Part shown: positions 34,357 through 41,322 of the stretch, in pieces | Layout of the letters: every line of letters starts with the position of its first letter | How positions within the stretch are numbered: the stretch's first letter is position 1 | The notes under the pieces: model-generated | Databases searched by the model: none | Told to the model about the DNA's origin: nothing | The model's input: only the letters and a program-made list of their open reading frames with translations | NCBI RefSeq assembly: GCF_001552635.1 | Contig: NZ_BCRO01000040.1 | Coordinates: 124,001 to 188,000, forward strand | Direction: 5' to 3' | DNA from: Actinomadura hibisca NBRC 15177 | GTDB lineage: Bacteria; Actinomycetota; Actinomycetes; Streptosporangiales; Streptosporangiaceae | Length of the DNA: 64,000 bases | Made by a program: the position numbers and the translations under genes

Positions 34357-35442
34357 GTGGCGCGCAACCGGCCATCATCCGCTCCGGCGGGGGACCCGTA
34401 CGCCTACGAGGGCGACCAGCTCCGCGGGTACGGCGGCGACGCCCGCGACGGCTACGACGGCGACTACCCGCCCGCCGGGCGCACCCGCCGCCGGGGCCGC
34501 CGCTGGCCCAAGATCCTGCTGGCGGTGCTGGCCGTGCTCCTGCTGCTGATCGTCGGCGGCTACTTCTACCTCGACTCCCGGCTCAAGCGCGAGTCGGTGC
34601 TGCAGGACTACCCGGGCCGCGTGCCCGACACCCCCGGCACCAACTGGCTGATCGTCGGCTCCGACTCCCGCGAGGGCCTCACCGCCGCCGACCGCAAGCG
34701 CATGGCCACCGGCAAGGCCGAGGGCCGCCGCACCGACTCGATGATGTTGCTGCACTACGGCGACGGCGGCACCACGCTGGTCAGCCTGCCGCGCGACTCC
34801 TACGTGCCGATCCCCGGGCGCGGCTCCAACAAGCTGAACGCCGCGTTCGCCTTCGGCGGCCCCAAGCTGCTGGTGCAGACCGTCGAGCGCACCACCGGCG
34901 TGCGCATCGACCACTACGCCGAGATCGGCTTCGGCGGCTTCGTGGGCGTCGTGGACGCCATCGGCGGCGTGGAGATGTGCCTGAAGCGGCCGATGAAGGA
35001 CCCCAAGGCGGGCCTGAACCTGCCCGCGGGCTGCCAGGAGCTCGACGGCGCCAAGGCGCTGGGCTACGTGCGCACCCGCGCGGGCGGCCGCGCCGACCTC
35101 GACCGCGTCGAGCGGCAGCGGCAGTTCTTCGGGGCGCTGATGAAGCGCTCGACCAGCCCCGGCGTGCTGTTCAACCCGTTCCGCAGCGTCCCGCTGGCGA
35201 TGAACGCCACCAGCAACTTCCTGGTGGACGAGAACGACCACCTGCTCGACCTCACCCGGATGATGTGGGCCATGCGCGGCGTCACCGGCGGCGACGGCGT
35301 CACCACCACCGTCCCGATCGGCGGCGTCGGCTCCTCGGCCGCCGCGGGCTCCTACATCACCTGGGACCGCTCGAAGGCGCTCCAGCTGTTCGACGCCCTG
35401 AAGAACGACCGGCAGGTGCCCGCGAGCGTGATCACCAAGTAG
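34357..35442 (+). CDS. LytR-CpsA-Psr (LCP) cell-wall polymer ligase
   Basis: 361 residues. A cytoplasmic Tyr/Gly/Asp-rich N-terminus, one membrane helix at about 51-71, then the extracellular LCP domain: NWLIVGSDSREG, RRTDSMMLLH, LVSLPRDSYVPIPG, KLNAAFAFGG, VDAIGGVEMCL, and the Arg-rich active-site stretch ADLDRVERQRQFF. LCP enzymes move polyprenyl-linked glycopolymers onto peptidoglycan (arabinogalactan or teichoic-type). GTG at 34357 follows a strong AAGGAGG. Confidence 0.92.
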   Translation: MARNRPSSAPAGDPYAYEGDQLRGYGGDARDGYDGDYPPAGRTRRRGRRWPKILLAVLAVLLLLIVGGYFYLDSRLKRESVLQDYPGRVPDTPGTNWLIVGSDSREGLTAADRKRMATGKAEGRRTDSMMLLHYGDGGTTLVSLPRDSYVPIPGRGSNKLNAAFAFGGPKLLVQTVERTTGVRIDHYAEIGFGGFVGVVDAIGGVEMCLKRPMKDPKAGLNLPAGCQELDGAKALGYVRTRAGGRADLDRVERQRQFFGALMKRSTSPGVLFNPFRSVPLAMNATSNFLVDENDHLLDLTRMMWAMRGVTGGDGVTTTVPIGGVGSSAAAGSYITWDRSKALQLFDALKNDRQVPASVITK

Positions 35443-35464
35443 CCGGGCCGCTAGAGTCGGCGGC

Positions 35465-35764
35465 ATGACCGAACAGACCCCGGACAGGGCCGCCGAGCTG
35501 GACGAACTTCCCACCGCCGAGCTGTACGACCGGGCGATGGGCCTAGCCAAGGAGCGCAAGGACGTCGGGTTCCTGTGGCGGCTGCTGAAGTCGATCCCGG
35601 CCGCGGCGGCGGCGGGCGGCGACGTCGGCCGCGCCGAGTTCGACCTGCTGCACGCGGCCTCGCTGCTGGAGGAGTTCACCCACGCGGACGAGGGGAAGGT
35701 CGGCGAGGCGCTGCGCCCGCTGTACATCGAGTACCTGGCCGAGCACGAGGCGGACGCGTCCTGA
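35465..35764 (+). CDS. Small acidic conserved actinobacterial protein, unknown function
   Basis: 99 residues, mostly helical and acidic (ELDELPTAELYDRAMGLAKERKDVGFLWRLLKSIPAA). No cysteine, signal peptide or membrane segment. I recognise the style as a conserved actinobacterial hypothetical but no function. ATG at 35465; TAGAGT seven bases upstream suggests a leaderless message starting 23 bp after the LCP stop. Confidence 0.72.
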   Translation: MTEQTPDRAAELDELPTAELYDRAMGLAKERKDVGFLWRLLKSIPAAAAAGGDVGRAEFDLLHAASLLEEFTHADEGKVGEALRPLYIEYLAEHEADAS

Positions 35765-35888
35765 CCTCCGCCTGACCCGGAGGGCCCCCGGCGGCCTCCC
35801 GGCGGGCTTCTGGCGGGCCCCTGACGGGCCTCCGCCCGGCCCTTCCGCGACCCCTGTCGGAGCCCGTTCGCGCGGGATCCGGCGGGGG

Positions 35889-35911
35889 TTGCGGTGCAGG
35901 TTGCACCGCAA
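35889..35911. promoter_or_regulatory. Inverted repeat, operator or terminator
   Basis: Perfect 10-bp arms TTGCGGTGCA and TGCACCGCAA with a GGT spacer, then GGGGGCTTTG. Lies 125 bp after the small acidic ORF and about 145 bp before the first mini membrane protein; role unclear. Confidence 0.4.
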
Positions 35912-36054
35912 GGGGGCTTTGTCAGGTGGGCGCGGAGTGATGGCAGGGGTACCGGAAGGCTAGGTCACCCTATCTTTACCCGGCGTTGATCTGTGATCGC
36001 CGTCACTCGGGGCACTACCCTAGGCGAGTAGGCAACTACACAGGGTGGTGGACC

Positions 36055-36210
36055 GTGAACAAGAAGCACATGAAGCTGGCCGCGATCGCCTTCGCCGCGT
36101 GGTACGTGATCAGCCGGCCCGAAGGAGCGGCCAACCTGGTCAACAGCGGTCTGGGGGGTCTGGGCGGGGCCGCCGAGTCGATGTCACAGTTCGTGAGCGC
36201 GATTCCCTGA
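36055..36210 (+). CDS. 51-residue single-pass membrane peptide, paralogue A
   Basis: Starts with GTG at 36055 behind GGTGG. Sequence: a basic start (NKKHMK), a short hydrophobic helix (LAAIAFAAWYVISRP) and an amphipathic C-terminus (NLVNSGLGGLGGAAESMSQFV). Same length as and clearly related to the next peptide (AIAF..., aromatic, S.P, A..VN, FV). A strong terminator directly follows. Function unknown; similar tandem mini proteins occur in other actinobacteria. Confidence 0.7.
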   Translation: MNKKHMKLAAIAFAAWYVISRPEGAANLVNSGLGGLGGAAESMSQFVSAIP

Positions 36211-36223
36211 CCACCGTCCGCCC

Positions 36224-36256
36224 GCCCCGTGCCCCTGGTGGGCGCGGGGCTTTTTT
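36224..36256 (+). terminator. Strong intrinsic terminator
   Basis: GC-rich stem GCCCCG...CGGGGC with inner CCCC/GGGC pairing, followed by six T residues; separates the two mini membrane protein genes. Confidence 0.85.
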
Positions 36257-36379
36257 CGCCTCCGGCCATCGACCGCTGGCCCCGCCGTCACAGTAAAATC
36301 CCGCTTTGCGGGTCGGAGCAGATGGGCACAATCTGAATCGGGTCAGTGTGTCGCTGCGCTATACCAGGGACGGCGTCTG

Positions 36380-36535
36380 ATGAAGAAGAACCTCCGTTAT
36401 GTGGCCATCGCCTTCGTCATCTTCTACTTGCTGAGTTCGCCGCGGGCCGCGGCCGGGGTGGTGAACAACGCCTTCGACCAACTCGGTGAGGCCGGGCGGC
36501 AGCTCGCCACCTTCGTCAACTCCCTCGGCACCTGA
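36380..36535 (+). CDS. 51-residue single-pass membrane peptide, paralogue B
   Basis: ATG at 36380, stop at 36533-36535. Basic start (KKNLR), hydrophobic core (YVAIAFVIFYLLSSP) and amphipathic tail (VVNNAFDQLGEAGRQLATFVNSLGT). Its pattern matches paralogue A nearly position for position. It is below usual gene-calling length limits. GGGACGG lies nine bases upstream and an ACAATCT-type -10 lies further up (about 36329), so it seems to have its own promoter. Confidence 0.68.
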   Translation: MKKNLRYVAIAFVIFYLLSSPRAAAGVVNNAFDQLGEAGRQLATFVNSLGT

Positions 36536-36596
36536 CCGGGCCGACCGCGGTGACGGGGCCGGTCGGCGGGGAGCAAGATCTCCTAAGATCGGCCTC

Positions 36597-37085
36597 ATGT
36601 CTGTCTACGAGGTAGAGATCGGCGGTCTGCAGGGCGGTTCTGCGGACCTCGGGCAGTATCGCGGCACGGCCGTGCTGGTGGTGAACGTGGCCTCCAAGTG
36701 CGGCCTGACCCCGCAGTACGCGGGGCTCGAACGCCTTCAGGAGCGTTACGCCGGGCGCGGCTTCACCGTCCTCGGCGTCCCCTGCAACCAGTTCATGGGC
36801 CAGGAGCCGGGCACCCCGGAGGAGATCGCCACCTTCTGCTCGGCCACCTACGGCGTCACCTTCCCCCTGACCGAGAAGGTCGACGTGAACGGCGACGGGC
36901 GGCACCCGCTCTACAAGGAGCTGGTGGACGTCCCCGACGCCGAGGGCCGCACCGGCGACATCCAGTGGAACTTCGAGAAGTTCCTGATCGCTCCGGACGG
37001 CTCGGTGGCCGCCCGGTTCGGCCCGCAGGTCGAGCCCGAGGCCTCCGAGGTGGTCTCCGCGATCGAGGCCAACCTCCCGTCCTGA
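36597..37085 (+). CDS. Glutathione peroxidase-family thiol peroxidase
   Basis: 162 residues. Reduces hydrogen and organic peroxides; bacterial Cys forms normally use thioredoxin. Catalytic Cys35 in [12 protein letters not shown], Gln65 in [11 protein letters not shown] and Trp in [10 protein letters not shown] form the expected tetrad. ATG at 36597 lacks a ribosome site, but TAAGAT seven bases upstream suggests a leaderless message. Confidence 0.92.
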   Translation: MSVYEVEIGGLQGGSADLGQYRGTAVLVVNVASKCGLTPQYAGLERLQERYAGRGFTVLGVPCNQFMGQEPGTPEEIATFCSATYGVTFPLTEKVDVNGDGRHPLYKELVDVPDAEGRTGDIQWNFEKFLIAPDGSVAARFGPQVEPEASEVVSAIEANLPS

Positions 37086-37249
37086 CGCCGTCCGGCGTTC
37101 CCGCGCGCGGCTTCTCCGCGCCCTTCCGGGGCCGGGGGAGTCGCGCCGTGACGTGCGCCACATCGGAGCGGCGCGCTTGTCGCTATTCGACGTCGCGTCT
37201 AGCTTGGGTTTCCGGGCATCGAGATATGACGTGGAGCAGGAGTCGCGGC

Positions 37250-38167
37250 ATGGGCGGATGGAGCACGGCGGACATCCCGGACCTGGACGGGCGGCGGGCG
37301 ATCGTCACCGGGGCCAACAGCGGGCTGGGCTACCACACGGCCCTCCAGCTGGCCCGGCGCGGCGCGGCCGTGGTGCTGGCGTGCCGGAGCGCCGAACGCG
37401 GGCAGGCCGCCCACGACCGCATCGCGGCGGCCGTCCCCGGCGCCGCGATCACCCTCGCCCCGCTGGACCTCGCCGACCTGGCCTCGGTCCGCGCGTTCGC
37501 CGAGCGCCACGGCGACGGGCCGCTGGACCTGCTGGTCAACAACGCCGGGGTCATGGCCCTGCCGCGCCGCACCACCGCCGACGGCTTCGAGATGCAGTTC
37601 GGCACCAATCATCTCGGGCATTTCGCGCTGACCGGGCTTTTGCTGCCCGCCTTGCGCGCCGCGAAAACGCCGCGGGTGACCACCGTTTCCAGTGGATTCG
37701 CATGGGCGGGCCGGTTGCGCTTCGACGATCTGCAGGGCGAGCGCCGATATGGACGATGGTCCGCCTACGCGCAGTCGAAGCTCGCCAATCTCCTGTTCGC
37801 CAAAGAACTGGACCGCCGCTTTCCGGAAATCCTCAGCAATGCCGCCCATCCCGGATACGCCAATACCAATCTCCAGGCGGTCGGACCGAAGATGCGGGGG
37901 CGCAGGCTGGAGGAGCGCGTCAACGCGTTCGCCAACGCCGTCGTCGCGCAGTCGGCGGCGATGGGCGCGCTGCCCACCCTGTACGCGGCCGTCGCGCCCG
38001 AGGCGCGCGGCGGGGCCTGCTACGGGCCGCGCGGGCTGCAGTACCGGGGCGCGCCGACCAAGGTCGTCATGCCGCCGCAGGCCGGGCGGGCCGAGCTGGG
38101 ACGGCGGTTGTGGCAGGTCTCGGAGGACCTGACGGGCGTCGGCTACGAGGCCCGCGCCGCGGGCTGA
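37250..38167 (+). CDS. Short-chain dehydrogenase/reductase (retinol dehydrogenase-like)
   Basis: 305 residues. Cofactor motif TGANSGLG near residues 22-29, [11 protein letters not shown], and catalytic [11 protein letters not shown]; substrate unknown. ATG at 37250 follows AGGAG; the frame is open further upstream without support. The 3' end overlaps the convergent TetR gene by 25 bp. Codon choice is uneven: from about 37600 to 37890 many codons end in A or T (AAT, CAT, TTT, GAA, GGA), unlike both flanks. Confidence 0.85.
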   Translation: MGGWSTADIPDLDGRRAIVTGANSGLGYHTALQLARRGAAVVLACRSAERGQAAHDRIAAAVPGAAITLAPLDLADLASVRAFAERHGDGPLDLLVNNAGVMALPRRTTADGFEMQFGTNHLGHFALTGLLLPALRAAKTPRVTTVSSGFAWAGRLRFDDLQGERRYGRWSAYAQSKLANLLFAKELDRRFPEILSNAAHPGYANTNLQAVGPKMRGRRLEERVNAFANAVVAQSAAMGALPTLYAAVAPEARGGACYGPRGLQYRGAPTKVVMPPQAGRAELGRRLWQVSEDLTGVGYEARAAG

Positions 38168-38760
38168 CCGGCGTCGGGCCGAATGCCGACGCAGCCGTGC
38201 ACCGCCTGCGCGACGGCCGCCTCGATCACCGCCCCGGGCCGGTCGCTGCGGCGCTGCGCCGCCGTCGCGGCCGCGTCCACGATGCCCTGGACGAGCTCGG
38301 CGCGCAGCTCGGGGTCGGGCACCCCGCTGTCGGCCAGCGCGTTGACCAGCGGCCGCAGCAGCTGCGCGTGCCCCTCGCGGATGCGCTCGCGGGCGGGCTC
38401 GGCGAGCGCGTGCTCGACCAGCGCCACCGCCGCCGCGTGCCGCCCGTCGGTCATGACCTCCAGCTGCACCCGGATGTAGGCGGTGACCTTGCCGACCAGG
38501 TCCGGCGGGTCGGCGAGCGCCCGCTCGACCAGCGCGGCCCAGCGCGGCAGCTCCTCCTCCACGATCGCGGCGACCAGGTCGTCCTTGGAGCGGAAGTACT
38601 CGTACAGGCTCGGCCGGGACAGCCCCACCCGGCGGGCGAGGGCGGCCAGGGACAGCGCCTCGATGCCCTCCTCGGCGACCAGGGCGCGGGCGGCGTCCAG
38701 CAGGGTGCGCAGCTGGCGGGCGCGGTGCTCGGCGACGGTGGGCTCGCTGATTCTCGGCAC
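38143..38760 (-). CDS. TetR-family transcriptional regulator
   Basis: 205 residues. N-terminal helix-turn-helix [33 protein letters not shown] at about residues 35-67. Convergent and 25 bp overlapping with the SDR gene, so its target need not be that gene. GTG start at 38760, 38 bp from the downstream end of ogt. Confidence 0.83.
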   Translation of the reverse strand: MPRISEPTVAEHRARQLRTLLDAARALVAEEGIEALSLAALARRVGLSRPSLYEYFRSKDDLVAAIVEEELPRWAALVERALADPPDLVGKVTAYIRVQLEVMTDGRHAAAVALVEHALAEPARERIREGHAQLLRPLVNALADSGVPDPELRAELVQGIVDAAATAAQRRSDRPGAVIEAAVAQAVHGCVGIRPDAGQPAARAS

Positions 38761-38797
38761 GCCCGCATTCTACGTTTCCCGGCATGGCCGGGCGCGG

Positions 38798-39358
38798 TCA
38801 CGGACCCCGCTCGGGGTCCCAGTCCAGGGTGGCGGGGAGCGAGCCCTCCAGGGTGAGGAGCCACCGCTTGACCTCGACGCCCGACCCGCCGCTGTAGCCG
38901 CCCAGCCCGTTGGAGGCCACCACGCGGTGGCAGGGCACGATCAGCGGGATGGGGTTGCTGCCCATGACCTGGCCGATCGCCTGCGCCGGGACCCCGGCCT
39001 CGCTGCGGTCGCCGAGCTGGCCGTAGGTGACGACCTTCCCGTAGCCGACGGTGCCGTAGAGCGTCTCCAGCACCTGGCGCTGGACACGGGAGGTCAGCCG
39101 CCAGTCGATCGGCAGGTCGAACTCGGTCCGGGCCCCGGTGAAGTAGGCGGTGACCTGCTCCAGCGCGGGCGCGAGCCGTTCTGGATCGTCCACGACGGGG
39201 AGCCGGAACGCGGCGGTGGCGCGGGCGCGCTCGGCGGGACCGTCGCCGAAGGCGAACCAGGCGACGCCTGCCTCGGTCGCGCCGACCAGGACGCGTCCCA
39301 GCGGCGTGTCGACCGCGCCGAACGCGAGGGTGCCCGTCATGACGGCGGCGTCGTTCAT
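38798..39358 (-). CDS. ogt: Methylated-DNA-protein cysteine methyltransferase
   Basis: 186 residues. Suicide repair of O6-methylguanine. Active site VPCHRVVASNGLGGYSGG with acceptor Cys143; the DNA-binding segment VVTYGQLGDRS precedes it. The N-terminal domain is the short Ogt type, with no Ada regulatory domain. ATG at 39358 follows AGGCAGGG; M7 is an alternative start. Confidence 0.92.
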   Translation of the reverse strand: MNDAAVMTGTLAFGAVDTPLGRVLVGATEAGVAWFAFGDGPAERARATAAFRLPVVDDPERLAPALEQVTAYFTGARTEFDLPIDWRLTSRVQRQVLETLYGTVGYGKVVTYGQLGDRSEAGVPAQAIGQVMGSNPIPLIVPCHRVVASNGLGGYSGGSGVEVKRWLLTLEGSLPATLDWDPERGP

Positions 39359-39451
39359 GGTGCCCTGCCTTCCTTCCGGTGTCCTGTCTCCGGTACGAAC
39401 ACCGGCCCGATCCCCATCGTTGCAGGGACCGCCGACGGTTTCGGCCGCGTC

Positions 39452-40864
39452 TCAGTCCCGGAAGTAGGCGAGCAGCAGCGCCGCCGTCATGGGCAGCACC
39501 AGCACCACCGCGACCGTGGCCAGCGTCCCGTAGGACAGCGCGGTCACGATGGCGCCCGCCGCCAGCCCGCCGACCGCCGCGCCGCCGTTCATCAGCAGGT
39601 CGGACAATCCCTGCACGGCCGGACGGTCGGCGACCGGCACCGACTCGGTCAGCAGGGAGGACCCGCCGACGAGGCCGAACGACCAGCCGAGGCCCAGCAA
39701 CACGAGCGCGACCGTCAGCCGCGTCACCTGGTGCGGTGCCGAGACCGCCGCCAGCGCCGCAGCGGCCGCGAGCAGTGCCATCCCGACCAGCAACACCGGA
39801 ATCCGGCCGAACCGATCGGCCAACCACCCCGGCAACGGCGACAACGCGTACATCCCAGCGATGTGCAGGCTGATGACCACACCCACAACCGTGAGCCCGG
39901 CATGCCCATGATCCAGATGCACCGGCGTCATGGTCATCACGGACACCATCACGACATGGCTGACCACGATCGCGGCAACCGCAAGCCGCGCACGGGAATT
40001 ACTCCGTAGAACGGCCCATCCGCCACCCCGCGCGACCTTCCCGCCGCCCTTCCCGTCGACCTTGGCCGCCGAGCCCTGACCGCCTTCCTGTGCTGGGACC
40101 TGCCCGTCCTTTCGTGCCGGGGCCGCCCCGGTGACCTTCGTCAGGGGAAGAGGCTGCCCGGCGGGCTGCGCCGGGGACTTTCCGTCGAGCTGGGCGGCCA
40201 TGTCGGCGGCCAGCCGGAGCGGGTCAGGACGCAGCAGTGCCAGCACGCCCAGTGCCGAGATGCCGAACGTGACCGCCGCCAGCGTGTACGGCCCCGCCCA
40301 CGCCGCGAGCCCCAGGCTGCGGCCCAGTTCGTCGGCGGGGTGGGCCAGGTTGGGACCGGCGACCGAGCCGATCGTGGTTGCCCACACCACCACCGACAGG
40401 TCGCGCGCCGAGCGTCCGGGCGGTGACAGGTCGGTGGCCGCGTAGCGGGCCGCGAGGCTGCCCGCCGTGCTGCCGCCGAACAGGAACAGCCCGGCCAGCA
40501 GCAGCGGCCACGTGTGCAGGGCCGCCGCCACCGACGCGATCACCGCGCCGAGCGTGCCCGCGCCGTAGGCCAGCGTGAGCGCGGCCCGGCGGCCTCGGCG
40601 CGCGGCGGCGCGCGCCATCGGGATGGCCAGCACGCCCGCGCCCGCGACGGCGCTGGTCTGCGCCATGCCGCCGATCGCCTCCGAGCCCGACAGGGTGGAG
40701 GCGGCCAGCGTGCTGATCGCCACGCCGGTGGCCACGCCGATGCCGCCCAGCACCTGGGTGGCGGTGAGCACCGCCAGCACCCGCCGCTGCGCCGGGTGCC
40801 GTCCGGCGGGGGACGCCGCCGGGCTCGCGGGGGTGTCCGCCGGGCTGCTGCTCAGGGCCGTCAT
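39452..40864 (-). CDS. MFS transporter with hydrophilic central loop
   Basis: 470 residues, 12 predicted membrane segments. MFS features are GRRAALTLAYGAGTLG after helix 2 and GWLADRFGRIPVLLVGMALL in the second half. The central cytoplasmic loop (about residues 225-285) is unusually long and Lys/Gly/Gln-rich (ARKDGQVPAQEGGQG, KVDGKGGGKVARGGG). Substrate unknown. A promoter with TTGCCA-17-TACATT lies upstream. Confidence 0.87.
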   Translation of the reverse strand: MTALSSSPADTPASPAASPAGRHPAQRRVLAVLTATQVLGGIGVATGVAISTLAASTLSGSEAIGGMAQTSAVAGAGVLAIPMARAAARRGRRAALTLAYGAGTLGAVIASVAAALHTWPLLLAGLFLFGGSTAGSLAARYAATDLSPPGRSARDLSVVVWATTIGSVAGPNLAHPADELGRSLGLAAWAGPYTLAAVTFGISALGVLALLRPDPLRLAADMAAQLDGKSPAQPAGQPLPLTKVTGAAPARKDGQVPAQEGGQGSAAKVDGKGGGKVARGGGWAVLRSNSRARLAVAAIVVSHVVMVSVMTMTPVHLDHGHAGLTVVGVVISLHIAGMYALSPLPGWLADRFGRIPVLLVGMALLAAAAALAAVSAPHQVTRLTVALVLLGLGWSFGLVGGSSLLTESVPVADRPAVQGLSDLLMNGGAAVGGLAAGAIVTALSYGTLATVAVVLVLPMTAALLLAYFRD

Positions 40865-40917
40865 GGCTTCCGTCCCGTCAGGAGTGAATAGGGGGATCGT
40901 TCATGAAGTGCCGGATC

Positions 40918-40946
40918 AATGTACGGGCCGGGGGTATATCTGGCAA
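40918..40946 (-). promoter_or_regulatory. Sigma-70-type promoter of the MFS gene
   Basis: Minus-strand -35 TTGCCA (40941-40946) and -10 TACATT (40918-40923), 17-bp spacing, about 54 bp before the ATG. Confidence 0.6.
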
Positions 40947-41237
40947 GACGCGGACCGGTCCTCCCGCACCCCACCGGCATGGGGACTGCCTTCCCTGGCG
41001 GGTGAGGACGCGGCGCGGTCGTGCCGCCTCGGCCCCACAACGCCCGGAAGCGGAGCTGGCGTTGGCGAGCGAGGCCCAGTGCAGCCGCGCCATTTTGCCC
41101 TTAGGACGCCTGGAGGCGGAGCTGCCCTCTTGGTGGGCTAGGGTGCGGGGCGGTCGCTTCGCCTCGATCCTTGAGACACCTGATGCGAAACAGTCCTCCT
41201 TAGGTGAGGGCGCGGTGCGGCTGCGCCGTCCTGGCTC
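40947..41237. other. Gene-free region occupied by degenerate repeats
   Basis: Between the MFS promoter and the end of the DUF6493-like gene. No convincing ORF on either strand; four of five copies of the 68-bp repeat array lie here. Confidence 0.6.
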
Positions 41238-41322
41238 TTACGACACTCGGATGTGGAGTTGGCCTCCCTGGCGGGTCAGGGCGCGGTGTAGGCGTGCCGC
41301 TTCTGATGCCGCTCGGTTGTTG
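40983..41322. repeat. Five degenerate tandem repeats of about 68 bp
   Basis: Units begin near 40983, 41052, 41118, 41188 and 41255 (steps 69, 66, 70, 67). The shared core on the plus strand is GGAGCTGCCCTCC-TGGCGGGT-AGGGCGCGGTGCGG, with many substitutions. The last unit is the 3' end of the DUF6493-like gene (EAARLHRALTRQGGQ); the others would read similarly but are broken (for example EAARPRRVLTRQGRQ in the first). It looks like repeated duplication and decay of a gene terminus. Confidence 0.65.

Noticed and set aside
40878-41093. A 71-codon minus-strand ORF in the repeat region
   Set aside because: It is explained as decayed copies of the DUF6493-like gene end; no ribosome site and poor codon bias.
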